A DNA stretch of 64,000 nt from Sweltsa coloradensis (lineage: Eukaryota > Arthropoda > Insecta > Plecoptera > Chloroperlidae), in assembly GCA_024449915.1 (NCBI GenBank), contig JAMZAV010001457.1, forward strand, positions 276,001 through 340,000, read 5' to 3'. Within the stretch, counting starts at the first letter, position 1; every line of letters starts with the position of its first letter. The notes below the pieces were generated by a model. It searched no databases and was not told where the DNA came from. It worked only from the letters and a program-made list of their open reading frames with translations. The position numbers and the translations under genes are program-made. Below, piece by piece: positions 1 through 11,800 of this stretch.

Positions 1-642
1 GATCACAATAAACCTAAATAATGATGGGTCCAAACTGAATTCCACTTAATTATTATTAATTGAATTAATGGAATTAATTATATTTATTTCAATCAAATGT
101 GTAAATGATCACAACATAGTCGACTTGGGTACCAAATGAAAGCTTTTTTTTTATGAATAATTGAAATGTGAAAAAATGTGAAAATGTGTGTGAATGCTAT
201 CCATTAATTACTTTACAATTGGCTATTATTTAAAACACCAGTTGACTGTGGCACGTGAACTAGCTAATTCTTAGTTTCATTTATTTAATAAAATGTTAGT
301 TACAAGAATTTCGTTTGGTGCTATAATTATTTTATTTTATTTTATTGACATCGTGTAAGTAAAGTGGTAAGATTTTATGAGAATCGGTAGAATTTTTGAT
401 ACCTATGCATAACCAAAGTGGTAAAATTTTACTAGATTGTAATTAATTAGATGAATAATTAATTAACTAAATAATTTTTTCACATTTTAATTATTCATAA
501 AAAAACTTTGGTACCCAAGTCGACTATGTTGTGATCATTTACACATTTGATTAAAATAAATATAATTAATTCCATTAATTCGATTAATAATAATTAAGTG
601 GAATTCAGTTTGGACCCATCATTATTTAGGTTTATTGTGATC
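1..642. repeat. Large inverted repeat (foldback/MITE-like), possibly cut by the window start
   Basis: Positions 1-170 reappear as the reverse complement at about 476-642, with only a few mismatches and a small indel. Both ends read GATCACAATAAACC, and both arms contain GTCGACTTGGGTACC. The spacer is about 300 bp and AT-rich. No transposase-like frame is present. The left end coincides with the window edge, so the true boundary may lie outside. Consistent with a non-autonomous foldback or MITE element; superfamily unknown. Confidence 0.75.
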
Positions 643-1475
643 ATATTGTTTTAATACTACAATTGTCAATCGTTAGCGCATAATTGAATGTTAAGACAAT
701 TTTAAGGGTATCTATCTCATTCTCAATTTCATTAATCCATTAATCTGGAGTTGCAGGAATTTCGTTTGGGGCCATCAAAATTTGGATTAATTGGCATTAT
801 GTTATTAAAGTGGTGAAATTTTATGACAATCGGTAAAGCTTTTGGAATACATAACTATAAAAAAGTCAAAAGTGGTATAATTTTACTAAAATGTAATTAA
901 TTGGATGATTAATTAATAAATGAAAAATATTTTTTCACACACATTATTTACTCGTGAAATAAGCTTTCATTTGATACCCAAGTCGACTATGCTGTGTTTA
1001 TTTTGTACATTAATTTTGTAATTTTTGTGATTAATTGCCGTTAATTGAATTAATTGAATTAATGGGAAAGTGATAAGAACCCGACCTTGGGGCCATCACT
1101 TTTCTCTTTTATTATGCTTGTTTTGTTATTATTTGATACATCAGTTGACTGTGGTTTGTGAATGTCAAAAATTTAACTGGTATTAATCTAATTATTAATT
1201 TCATTAATCCATTAATCTGAGAGTTGAAGGAATTTTGTTTGGGGCCATCAAAATTTGGATTTATTGGCATTATGTTAGTAAAGGGGTGAAATTGTATGAC
1301 AATCAGTAGAATTTTAGGTGTACATAATTATACATAAATCGAAAGTGGTAAAATATTACTAAAATTCAATTAATTAGATGATTAATTTATAAATTTTTAA
1401 ATATTTTTTCATTTATTCATTCTCCGTAAAATAAGCTTTCATTTGATACCAATGTCGACTGTGTTGTCTCCTTTA
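305..1475 (+). repeat. Three diverged direct repeats, period about 460 bp
   Basis: Units at about 305-537, 752-995 and 1216-1470 share an ordered set of landmarks: GGAATTTCGTTTGG, then AAAGTGGTGAAATTTTATGA, a block rich in AATTAATTAGATGA, and AAGTCGACTATGCTGTG near the end. The first unit overlaps the right arm of the inverted repeat at 1-642. They look like old satellite-like or internal transposon repeats. No coding potential seen. Confidence 0.6.
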
Positions 1476-1940
1476 AAAATTTTTTGTTGGTTAATTAATC
1501 AATTAATTTTATTAATTCAATTAATAAGAAAGTTACAGGAACTTAACTTGGGGCCATCGATTTTGATTCTGTGGTCCTATTAGTAATTCACAAATTTCAT
1601 GCTTTCTTCACGATTTGAACGATTGTTATATTATTGAGCTTATAGACCCACTAGGAGGCCTACCATAGAGTTGTTGTTTGATGGAAAAATTAATAAACAA
1701 TAGAAGTTATATTGGGCTTATCAATTAATAAGCTAAAACATAAAATAGTGTTAATTAGAGGGAGTGGTTACTGGTAGCTCAGGCAAGGTTGGCGTGATAT
1801 TACCCGACCCAATAAAACCCACCGGGCTTTTTCGAGAAAAACCTGCGGGTTTTTGACAAGTGTTTCTTTTCAAATATTCAATGAATTCGTACATTTACAA
1901 TGTTATTTTGAGACACTAAAATATGTCAAATTACTTTTTT

Positions 1941-2090
1941 TCTCGATTTGGTTCATCGGGAAACACTCCCGTAGGTGGAATTGTTAATATTTAAAACAAT
2001 TCAGAAGTTAAAAAATCCATCCCGATTGGGGCTAGAACCCGAGTCTCCCACATTCCAGGTAGGCGCCTTAACCAACTAGACCACCGAGAC
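1941..2090 (-). repeat. tRNA-derived SINE, family 1
   Basis: Read on the minus strand, the end at 2090 begins with a tRNA-like head: A box TGGTCTAGTTGG, then a diverged B box GGTTCTAGCCC about 45 nt later. The body continues through a conserved tract (TCTCGATTTGG and CGGGAAACACTCCCG on the plus strand). The same body recurs at 42.66 and 43.63 kb, where the B box is the canonical GGTTCGAACCC but the A box is lost. RNA polymerase III promoter boxes plus a dispersed body identify a SINE rather than a tRNA gene. Confidence 0.7.
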
Positions 2091-2276
2091 GGTAACTATT
2101 TAACTTATGAATTGTAGTTGCATTATAGATCTGAAGTGATGAAACAGTACTGCAACAAATCTGTTGCCTTTGAACTGACCAAACAAACATTATTTATAAT
2201 GTCATTACCTTACGCATATATGAGCGAGGGTTTATTTCTCGATTTGGTTAGTCGGTTAGTTAGCGAATTATGGTAC

Positions 2277-2521
2277 CTGTCATACTTGGTTCTAGGTCGT
2301 GAGCTCTGACATACGCCTGGCTACCATCTGGCAGCGTGATCAGGGTTAGTGTATTTGGACCCAAGTGGGGAGCAAAATCATCCATTTTGAAGTCATCGGT
2401 CTGTTTGCTATCCGATACTATCAGATCATCAGTGCTGTCATTGTACGCTTCATCAGCCTCTGTTTTAACACAAAACGGACACTCACAATTTATTGCAGGC
2501 CTATAGTGGTATACATTTTCA
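2277..2521 (-). CDS. Putative internal coding exon, unidentified gene
   Basis: On the minus strand an open frame runs between a fair 3' splice site (TCTTCACAG, exon from 2521) and a 5' splice site (ACAG/GTACC, exon to 2277). The ~81 encoded residues are acidic and low in hydrophobics, with CECPFC near the start and TLPDGSQAYV near the end. The latter loosely resembles the DGTTAYI-type activation repeats of ZNF143/ZNF76 zinc-finger factors; this likeness is weak and I give no symbol. Base composition is richer in GC than its surroundings. It probably belongs with the start-containing exon at 6468-6582, but the reading phases do not match directly, so another exon or a different splice site is needed. 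Downstream exons would lie left of the window. Confidence 0.4.
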
Positions 2522-2635
2522 CTGTGAAGATTTTCATGGTTGGTAAGTAAAGTAAAGTAAACTTGATTCATAAGCAATTAAAAAGTATAATTATTTTGAC
2601 CCAACATTCCCATTGTAACACACATACCTATATTA

Positions 2636-2760
2636 ACTAGGAAAACGCCAAAGTCGTTGTTGGTCGAGTGAGCGTGTACCCGGGTACATTTGCATTTTAT
2701 GTTTATTTTAGCAAATAATTTGCGAACCGTCAAGAGTGGCCATTAGACCGCGTTACCACT
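2636..2760 (+). repeat. Solitary end of the ACTAGG foldback family
   Basis: ACTAGGAAAACGCCAAAGTC followed by a diverged GTCGAGTGAGCG and CCCGGGTACATTTGC. This matches the terminal ~65 bp of the elements at 20456, 22641 and 55892. No matching opposite end is seen nearby, so it is a truncated copy or solo terminus. Confidence 0.6.
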
Positions 2761-3640
2761 GCAGCTGTGAGTCATCAAGTCAAGACTTGTCTAAGTGCAC
2801 AACTCAAGTAAGTTTTCCAAAGGACCCATGTATCTAGCTTCTATAATCTACAACAATCTTCCCCTCCATATAATAAATACTTTAAATGACACCAGTTTTA
2901 GAATAAAACTTAGGGCATTCCCACAGGAAAACACTTTCTATAAGCTGGAGGATTACCTTAATCACTCCCACTAAGAGAATCCAAAACTCAACTTCATCCC
3001 CCTTGATAACTAATGAAACATTTACATTAATTCCAGCATTATTAATACTATTAAATTGACCTAAAATGTTATTAATATTATTGATTGTTAGATTTAGATT
3101 AGATAAGTTTCAGTTACTGTATTACTGTATTATTTATGAATACCTATTAACATAATATGATTTACCTAGCTATAGTTATTCAAACTCTCTCACTGAGAAG
3201 CATATCCCACCTACAGTGTAAGATCAAATGTGAATAAAGAAAAATATAAACTATAAACTAAGTGTTACTGCTGCGTTCCCTATATCGTTATGCACGTGGA
3301 CGCGGGCGACACCAAAACATATCACATCGCCAACACCAAAGTATTAAAGCTACCAAGATTCCAAAATAAGTAAGAAATGTCCATTCATGCACCCCATTTC
3401 GGCTTCAGATGTTCTGCATCCATCTTTAATGCCCCTCGAATCAAATCCAATTTAGTAAAGCTCCCCAAAACGTGATTTTTTTCCAGTAATTTATTTTTTG
3501 TAAGTTGGCAGGGTACGATAACATTTTGAAATTTTTGTCAGTGTTCAGCATTCATGGTGCTAACATTAAGGAGAAAAAGTATTTTTTTCCAAAGCAAACT
3601 CTTAATTTAAAAAAAATATAGTAGTAATTTGTTGAATTTT
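2761..3640. other. No gene seen
   Basis: AT-rich unique-looking sequence, presumably intron of the minus-strand gene whose exons lie at 2.3 and 6.5 kb, if those belong together. No open frame with splice signals and no clear repeat was recognised. Confidence 0.4.
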
Positions 3641-3689
3641 AATTTTTTATAGGTTGGATTCCAGTAAATATTGCTGTCCATGTAAACAG

Positions 3690-3860
3690 CACTCTATCTA
3701 TTGGTCATTGACGTTAGTGTGAAATTTCGTCAAAATCGGACGAGTAGTTTGGCCCCTGCGCATTGAAAACACATACATACATTACTTACACACATAAACA
3801 CAACGAAGTGCCGAAAACTTGCCATAGAGACTTTGTTTGCTCCGCTCACTCGTCTAATTA
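3690..3860 (+). repeat. 3' part of a foldback/Helitron-like element
   Basis: The segment has the phrase GTGAAATTTCGTCAAAATCGG and ends in GCTCCGCTCACTCGTCTAAT. The same terminal block closes the elements at 22.64 and 24.10 kb (GCTCACTCGTCTAA). The 5' end is not identifiable. Confidence 0.5.
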
Positions 3861-4394
3861 TATTGGTAGGCACTTGGCAGGCTACCAAGAGAAGACAGGA
3901 GTAAGTGTCAGCAATCAAAAGAACTGGAAAACACCAACCATTAAAATATGAACACTGCATATTATGCAGTATTGCCGTATTGGGAAGGAACGTATGCTTA
4001 ATTTTATGCCAATTTTATTGTAAGGTGTTCTTTTAGAAGCATCAGGGCCTCAGGAACTTGAATAATTTTAACATTAATTTCTAAGGTTGCAACTTGTCAA
4101 ATACTTTTTGCCCAATGACTGTCAAATCAAATTGGTTTCTTAACTAGTAATCAGCAATAATATGTCCAGCTGTGGAATGAGGAAGATACTGGCAGCATTT
4201 TTATTTTTTTATGGATGATCATTTATTTTCAGACAGTATTGCATTTCAGTGCCACAAATTCCAATAATTATTAATTATGCAATTGGATAGAAAATGGATC
4301 AAAAAAATTACTGCACAGATCAGGGGCTCAGTGAACATTTTCTGCATCAAATAACGGCGCGTAGAATCACTTGTTTGTATGTATCAAAGGGACT

Positions 4395-4712
4395 CAAAGC
4401 ACCTCTGCCCAATGCAGAAGGTTCAGGTTCGAATAACTTCTGATTTGGACTTGAGTCTATCAGCTTTGTTAAAATTTTTCTGAATCGGCCTTGTTGATTA
4501 AGGCGTTAATAGCGGGTGTTCGCACTGTCTATACCACTGATTGCTATAATTCGTATTTTTTTAAAATCGATCTTTTTTTTGGGTTTTTCGCTCACTTATC
4601 GTTTGCGCCCGGGGCCAATATGGTTGGCTTAGTCGCTTTGGTTTACTGTCCCCCACTGGAAATTAGTTATATGACGGGTGGGTAGACTCAAAATTTACAA
4701 TTTTTTATCATC
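4395..4712 (+). repeat. tRNA-derived SINE, family 2, diverged copy
   Basis: Degraded tRNA-like head (CAATGCAGAAGGTTCAGG), then body landmarks shared with the copy at 6650: CTGATTTGGACTTGAGTC, GTGTTCGCACTGTC and the terminal TAGACTC. The 5' head is partly lost. Confidence 0.65.
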
Positions 4713-4744
4713 ATTATTTAAGAGCCAAATCTAAAAAAAAATGA

Positions 4745-5750
4745 ATTTGCAATGCAAAATATATGAGTTAAACAAAGGAAAAATAACTTTGAGTGAAAAT
4801 GTACTAGATACTAGAAGTGCTGTAAAGACAAGAGGTGGAATTACAGATGGTTTAACTTTGGGAGTGGGTTAAAACAAGGAAGTGTACTGTCACCACTATT
4901 TTTCATTATTGTCATGGACGAAAACACTAGGAAAGTTGTAGGGCCTAGAGAGAATCGGAGAAGAATGTGTGAAAAAAATTTTATTTGCAGACGATCTTTT
5001 TGGGGTGGGAGAGGATGAAGAGGAGGTCAATCTCAAGTTGATGTGTGGAGTGTGGGGGCAGGAGAATATGGCTGGTGGGTTTTTGGGAAATGGCAAGAGT
5101 GAAACAATGCTGATGGCATGAGATAAAGCAAAGAATGTCAGGATTCTACTAGGGGAGATTTTAAAGCAAGTGGAGAATTTTTAAATACGTGGGGAAATAA
5201 AGTAGCATGCAATGGAAGGGTTAACCAGAGTAGAAAGAAGGACGCAGCAAGCTGTTGAGTTATTCCAATCTATCCCGGTTTTCATATGGAACAGAGAAGT
5301 ACCAAAGAAATGCAGGTTACCCTCTACCAAACCTTCTTTGTTCCAATACTGACATTGTAGTAGAGACTTGGAATATGACAACAGTGGATGAGAGCCTTGT
5401 GCAGGCTGTAGATATGAAGTTTTTGAGAAGCATTGCTAGATGGACCGAAAACGGAATGAGGGTATCCGAGATCAAGTAGTCGTGAAGAAATTAATGGAGT
5501 GAACTGAAGAGAGAAGACTAAAGTGGTTTGGATATGTCAAAAGGATGAAAAGAGCAAGATTTTCAGGAAGGATGATGGAATTAGAAATTCCAGGTAGGAG
5601 ACCGGGCCAGACCACGACAACAATGACGGAATAGTGTGGGGAAAAGATGTGGAACAGCGAGGAGGAGACTGGAATGTGGTGGAAGGAGAGGAGTAGTGGC
5701 AGGACAGAAGAAGATGGAGAGGCCTATCTTCAATGCCGACCCAACGCAGA
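4745..5750 (+). pseudogene. Degraded non-LTR retrotransposon, RT fragment
   Basis: Broken frames encode recognisable reverse transcriptase pieces in order: KQGSVLSPLFFIIVMDE (palm motif, ~4870-4920), the catalytic block ILFADDLFG (~4975-5000), and a C-terminal stretch with VDMKFLRSIARW (~5410) and RLKWFGYVKRM (~5515-5550), followed by GRRPGQ. The last two blocks are typical of the C-terminus of RTE- and L1-like insect elements. Frameshifts occur between the blocks and several in-frame stops are present, so it is dead. No endonuclease part is seen upstream and no clear 3' tail downstream. Confidence 0.75.
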
Positions 5751-5789
5751 GTTGGACATGGCAACAGATATGATGATTAGGATTCAAGA

Positions 5790-6460
5790 AACCAGTGTAG
5801 GCCTACCCAATCGATGTCTTCCCTAAGTGCCTATTGCCAATTATAATAAGCCAGTCTTTCAAAAGCATTAAGTACATTAATGTAGCATGCCATATTCACA
5901 TAGATAATAATATTTTAGCATGTAACTGGTAGTGCACAACTTAACTAGCCTACAATGAACAAATATGGAAATGCAACAGGCCTTTAATGTCTTTGTTGTT
6001 TGTTCATTATTGCTATGACACAGGTAATATATTAATTTTAATGCATTAGATTGTGAAAATAATGTGCTAGACAATGCAAGATTCAAATTTTATCAAATGC
6101 AGTTTTCAGGGATAGACAACAGTAGGGCCTATGGAATAGAGGCATAAACCTCATATGCAAAAGTGGCTAGGGGACTACGTGATAAGACAACAGTCAGCTA
6201 GCATGCTGACACCACTAAAAGTTGTAAAGAAGCGGAATATGAAATGCGCAAAACATCGGAAGATGAGATTTCACGAGGATCGGAAGGGAAAACCAACATG
6301 AAAATAAAAACTTGTGGAATGAGGATTGGCACTGAAAGAAGTCCCCAACAAAGCCAAACTACTAGATGCAGGATCTTGGGTGACAATCACAGTGGCAGGG
6401 ATAGCAGGCAATAAGACAAACCATCAACCAATAGCAACCTTGAAGCAAAACATCTGTAAA
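5790..6460. other. No gene seen
   Basis: AT-rich sequence without a supported exon or clear repeat; a few AGGCCTA motifs only. Confidence 0.4.
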
Positions 6461-6467
6461 ATGTTAC

Positions 6468-6582
6468 CATCTTCCACTGTGTAGTTGCTGTAATCGAGGA
6501 CTTGAACTTCCACCATCGATTCAGTTTCCGAAAAAAGGCAGTCAGTAAAATCTTCTGTAGCCATTGGTTATCACTATCAGTT
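6468..6582 (-). CDS. Putative first coding exon, unidentified gene
   Basis: On the minus strand a good 3' splice site (TTTTTCTTACAG) precedes 18 nt of leader and an ATG at 6564. The frame then runs 32 codons to a possible 5' splice site (GAAGATG/GTAAC). The peptide begins MATEDFTDCLFSETESMVEV, acidic with no stop, and the codons look unlike the AT-rich surroundings. If the splice is not used the frame continues about 17 codons to a stop. An exon with leader, start and two splice signals is more than chance usually gives, but length is short. It may belong to the same gene as the exon at 2277-2521; the phases do not join directly. Confidence 0.4.
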
Positions 6583-6649
6583 CTGTAAGAAAAATGAAAT
6601 GAATAGGCCTACTAGGGTAATATATAACAATTGTTACAATAATTTTTGT

Positions 6650-7078
6650 GTGGCTCGTTGGTCTTGTTGTTAGCGTATCTGCTTCCAATGCAGAAGGTCC
6701 AGGGTTCAATTCCCGCCACAGTCAGAAGTTTTTTAATTTTCTGATTTGGACTTAAATCTATCATTTTGTGGTCTCAGGAGTTTGTAAACGGTGACTTTGG
6801 AGCGTCCTAGCAAAAAAGCACATAATAAATTCAGAGTTGTTCTGAATTGGCCTTGTTGATTCTGGCTTTTGATCCGCGGGTTTTTCGCACTGTCCATACC
6901 ACTGTTGCTATATTTCCTATTAAAAATATCGATCTTTGGTTGGTTATCGCTTACTCTTTGGGATTGCGTGGGAGCCTACAGGGTAGGCTTTAGTTGTTTT
7001 GTTTTACTGTCCCCCACTGAAAATCAGTTATATAACTGAGTGGGTGGACTCTAAATACAATTTATTTATTTATTTAAT
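6650..7078 (+). repeat. tRNA-derived SINE, family 2, full-length copy
   Basis: Starts with a tRNA-like head (TGGCTCGTTGG A-box region; B box GGTTCAATTCC). The anticodon-like loop TTCCAAT sits on a 5-bp stem, giving CCA as anticodon, so a tRNA-Trp-like ancestor is possible. The body holds GTTCTGAATTGGCC and CCCCCACTGAAAATCAG, and the element ends in a TTTA-repeat tail. The other good full copy is at 44982; shorter ones are listed separately. Confidence 0.85.
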
Positions 7079-7231
7079 GAACTCAATGACTTAACCAAGT
7101 AAACCACATATCTGTTTCAGGCAACTCAGCCCAGTGGTAATAGTCCTCAAAGCGTGGCGTGCCGACAATGTAGAAGTGGAGCAGTTTGCTCCACCTAAAC
7201 ATGGGGTGGGTGGTTGTGGTGTAACAAATAA

Positions 7232-7362
7232 AAACATTCGTCAATTGCGTCGGGGCCTACAGGGTTGGCTTGGCGCTTTGATTTACTGTCCCCCACTAAA
7301 AATCAGTTATATAACTGAGTGGGTAGACTCTAAATACAATCTATTTATTTAATTTATTTATA
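7232..7362 (+). repeat. SINE family 2, 3' fragment
   Basis: Matches the final ~120 bp of the copy at 6650: CGGGGCCTACAGGGTTGGCT, the ATCAGTTATATAACTGAGT palindrome and a TTTA tail. 5' truncated, as expected for a retroposon. Confidence 0.75.
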
Positions 7363-7364
7363 TA

Positions 7365-8880
7365 TCATCACATAGTACTGAGTAAACTAGACAGAAGATT
7401 TTCTGTTACACTGATTGTTGAGAGTATATTACATACCATAGAAACACTTGTAACATAATTATCAACTGTTGTTGATTGTTGTAAAAACCCAAGACCAAGA
7501 AAGAAGGGAATTTTCGCCTTTTATCTAGGGGGGCCGTGGTCGTCAACTACGGACTCTGGTCACACAAACAATGGCATAGGCAGGCGTTTTAAAATAAATG
7601 TGAGGGATAATTAAAATATCAAACTTTGAGCCTCAATCAGTAGATATCTAGGTAGGCCTACTTAGTACTTATTCACTTTAAAATCCTTAATTCTCAATAG
7701 GCTAATTAAATTTTTTATGAAGATACTTTCACCATTAATGTCGAAATCTGATGAACATTCCCTATTGCTTGCCTGCTGGAAATGGGGTAATGTTAAGTTG
7801 CTAATCTAAGAAAACCCAAAGGAAATACCTTTTCATATTTCTAGAAGCCACCTTCACTTAGTCTTAAGAGTCTAACATGTAGAATTTGACTGCTAGTTTT
7901 ATTATGCCAAGGTAAGTTTTTAGAAGATCCGTGAAAGATTTTTGGTAATACAAACAGTTGAGTCAGTGAGGCTATTGTAACATTGGATTAAAAACATAGG
8001 CCTAAAAATGGTTATATAAAATAAGTATTGAAGTACAAGAATATAATGTTCTCATTATTTTATTTTGAAACATTTTTTTTTTTTTGGGGGGGGGGGGTTC
8101 TGTACTAAAAATACAGCCTGTCTCACTTTTACAAAGTTTTTGAGTGTCTCACCTTTACCCACACCCACCCTATGAATTTATTTATCATAACACAACCCTA
8201 GTAATTACTAAGGCGTGGTAATTTGTAAAACTTGAAATTAAACATGCTCTTAACCATTATAAATATCTAGCGTCCAAAACACAAGGGGCCCAAAAACGTC
8301 AAAAAACAACTCTGAACTTAAAAAATTTAATCATTTAAAGAAAACACTAAAACTGAGAAGTTACAAACGTGGAATACACTTTGCGTGTCAGTACTCGGTA
8401 TACATACATCAAAGCAGCGAGACAGAGGGAGAGAGAGAACAGAAGTCAGAAATCTAACACTATGAGCGGCGTCCTACAACTTCAAACAAACCGACAATAT
8501 CTGACACAGCAACCCACTTTTGAAGGAATCCAGTCCTTGAAATTGTTTTAATCATTCAAAGCCCATCATTCACACCTTGATAGGAAACAAACAGCAAAAA
8601 GGTGTGATATCCCCCACGAATATAAAAATTTGTAAAAAAAAAAAAAACGGCAGCCAAGCTAAAGTCTTCGGCTGTGAATGCTGTGAGATAGGCCTATAGA
8701 AGATAAGCCAAGTTTTTCATTCTTTCTCCCTAGTTTTGCATTGAAAAGAAGTAAGATCATTTTGCATGTTGACGAGCGCCAATTTTCTTGGTAAAATAGT
8801 AAAAATTTTTAACTCAAAAACATAAAAAAAATTGCTTGACCATTGACTTTTTAGAGTTCTCGTAATCTCTCTCTTCTTCT
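7365..8880. other. No gene seen; homopolymer tract
   Basis: AT-rich sequence. About 8072-8098 is a T run directly followed by a run of about 13 G, a likely replication-slippage or assembly-prone site. AGGCCTA palindromes occur at about 7655 and 8690. No supported exon. Confidence 0.5.
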
Positions 8881-8899
8881 CTTATGCCCACATCGACAT

Positions 8900-11800
8900 A
8901 TTTATGTCATCATGTGTCTTGACAACCAGTAAAGATAGGACTCCTGTTCCCTCCTGTCCATCCCCTGGCATTTCCCCATAGTGCCCTTTTCAATGTAGCG
9001 CATCTAAAATAGATGTTGTCTGTCCTGATTCCTTCACCACAGAGCTTACACATGCTGCTCTCCATCACACCTATTCTGTGTAAGTGCTTTGCTAGCAAGT
9101 CAGGGCCAGTATCTAGTCTAAACTGTGCTGTTGTAGTTCTTTTATAATGGTTTGTCCTTCATTTCCTCCTTTCCTTGTTTAACTAGCTCACTCTACATTT
9201 TTATTCTTGCCTTTCTCCTTCCATGCTTTCTTTACCTCCGAGTTGCTGGCTGATTTCAGATGGGATTTAGCGATCTGTATAAAATGTTGTTTATGAATTG
9301 CTTGGGTTTTACTTCCCATTTTAGCGAGGAAATCAGCCTTCTCGTTTCCGTTTATGCCGCAGTGTGCCGGTATCCATTGTAGCATAACTGTGTTACCTGC
9401 ATTCATCAACCTCAGGATTCTATCTTGCAGTTTCTTATTTCTGCTTTCTGTTTCTTCTCTACTCACAAATAGCCTGGATAATGCTCTTGAGTCTGTTAGA
9501 AATCACCATTTTCCTTTCTCTAAAGTATTCAATCTTCTCCACGCTTTGCTTTTTGCTCTCATCTCCCATCAAAGTTACTCCCATTTGACCCTGCTGGAAT
9601 GATTCCTAAAAACACTCTACTGTGTATTCCTGCCCCTGCACTCCCTTCTCCAGGTGTTGCTGATCCATCAGGTATATATGCGGGCCATTTCCTTCTCTGG
9701 GTATTCTTTGTGAATAAATCTTAGTGCCAGACTTCTCATATGCCCCTTTTGTAGTTCCTTCTTTTTCTCTTGAATTCCTTCCCAATGTTTAGTTGATGGT
9801 TTATTCCAATGATGACATATGAATGTTTGGTTTCCTATTTCTTGTCTGTTTTCAGTTATCACTTCCCCCATTAACTTTCCCACTACATTCCTTGCTTTAG
9901 TTATGAATGTTTTTTTGTGTTTTAAGGCCTTCTTGGGGATCTCGTCCCAATAATCTACATCTAAGCGAACCATTTTTTCGTACAGGCTTCCAGCTGCTAC
10001 ATTTCTCCTTGCTTCCAGTGGTGGGACTTCAGCTACTGTTTCCATTGGGTGATAGGTGTGGTTTTCACTCCTCCTGTTATGATCCTCAGGGCTTTATTTT
10101 GGATAATGTTGAGCTTGTCCAAGTGTTTTTTTGAAGTGTTAATCAACATGGCATTTCCAATTCCAACACGGGACGTATGTTGTTTTTGTATGTCGTAGAT
10201 AGGTATTGACTTTGGGCTCCCCACGTTACCCCTGATACTCTTTTCAGTGGCCTAGCTTTTATTCTTAATTGGCACATTCTGTCGATAGGCTAGACATCGT
10301 CATTTTCCTATCCATCATTCACCAAGATAGATTGGGTCTTCTTCGTATTTTAAGCTTACTCCTGTATATTTTGGTTAAACTGGGGCATTGTCTTCCTGTT
10401 GTACAATAACTGTATACTGTTTTGTTTCATTCCCACTACCATCTCATTTTCCCTGGTCCATTCTTCTAATGCTTGCAATGCCTTGTTAATTTCTAACTCC
10501 ATTTCTGTACGTCTCTGTCACTATACCACAGCCCACATCGTCGCAAATAACTTGATCTCTACCTCGCTTTTTTCCTGTATATATTGCGCCAAGTCGTTTA
10601 TATTATCAGGAAGTAAGTAGGGCTTGTTACTGCCCCTTTGGTACTCCTGCCTTGGTTTTTCTAACCGTGATCGTTTGTTTTTGGGCATCTTACTCTTATA
10701 TATCTCTGATTTAGAAAGTTTTTACTCCATCTGTAAATGTTGTGTGGTACTCCCATCTCTCTCATCTTTTTTAAAAGTATTTCTCTATCTACTATATCAA
10801 ATGCAGTCTTAAATCAACATAAACTACCAATGTAGATAACTTCTTATTGAACCCTTCCTTAATATCCTGCTGCAAGTATGCCACCTGGTCTAGTGTCCCT
10901 CTGTTTTGACTAAACCTGCTGCTCCTTGCCAACATTTCCCATTCGACTCTAAAATGTTTTTAGCTATAGTTGACCATATGCTCAATTGTTTTAGCCATCA
11001 TCGATGTTAAGGCTATTGGCCTGTAGCTTTCGACTTTTGAGCTATCCTTCCCATTTTTCAGCAGTGGTTATCCTGCTTTCCTCCATATATCGGGAATATT
11101 GTTTTTTCAGATGTTTTAAGAGATTTAGTTTTGGGCACTTTTACCTTCCTTCCCAAAGGGGTTCTTAGAAATTCCGGGTATATCAGGTCGACCCCCGGGT
11201 GTTTTTTTTAATTTTTAAGCCTTCTTAGTGCTTCTTCCAATTCGCTCATTATGAAAGGTGAGTTATATGGGTCTTTTATGTCATCCACAAATTTTTGGAA
11301 TTTACTTTAGTGTGTTATTTTTTTTTGGGTTTTTGGGCTTGTTAGATTGAAATTCACATATCACTTCTGCCTTCCTCTTATCATCGTGTATTTCTCTCCA
11401 TTGTGTACTAATAACATCTTTTTTGTTTGATTTTTTTTTCTTGGTTATTTAATTTAGAGAAGATGTAGGTGCCCTTTCCAGTCCTTTTGGTAATCAATAT
11501 TTACAAACAAATTCTTCTAATGCCCTCTTTTTGCTCTCGGTATGGCCCTTCTTAGTTTTGCTTGTCTTTTCCTTAGCTCTATCATATCTTCCATGTTTTG
11601 TGTTTTTTTCAGCCTTCTTCCTTGCTTCATCTCTCTGATCTTTGAGCACTGAGAGTTCATTATTCAAAATGGTTTAAACCGTTTGTTTTGCCTCTAGGTA
11701 TATGTTTTTCAGCTGCATCTTGTATTATTTTTATTATTTGTGCATTCTCCTGTCTATGTCTTCTAGGCCTCCCTCTCATCAAATGCCTTTTCTGTGTCTT

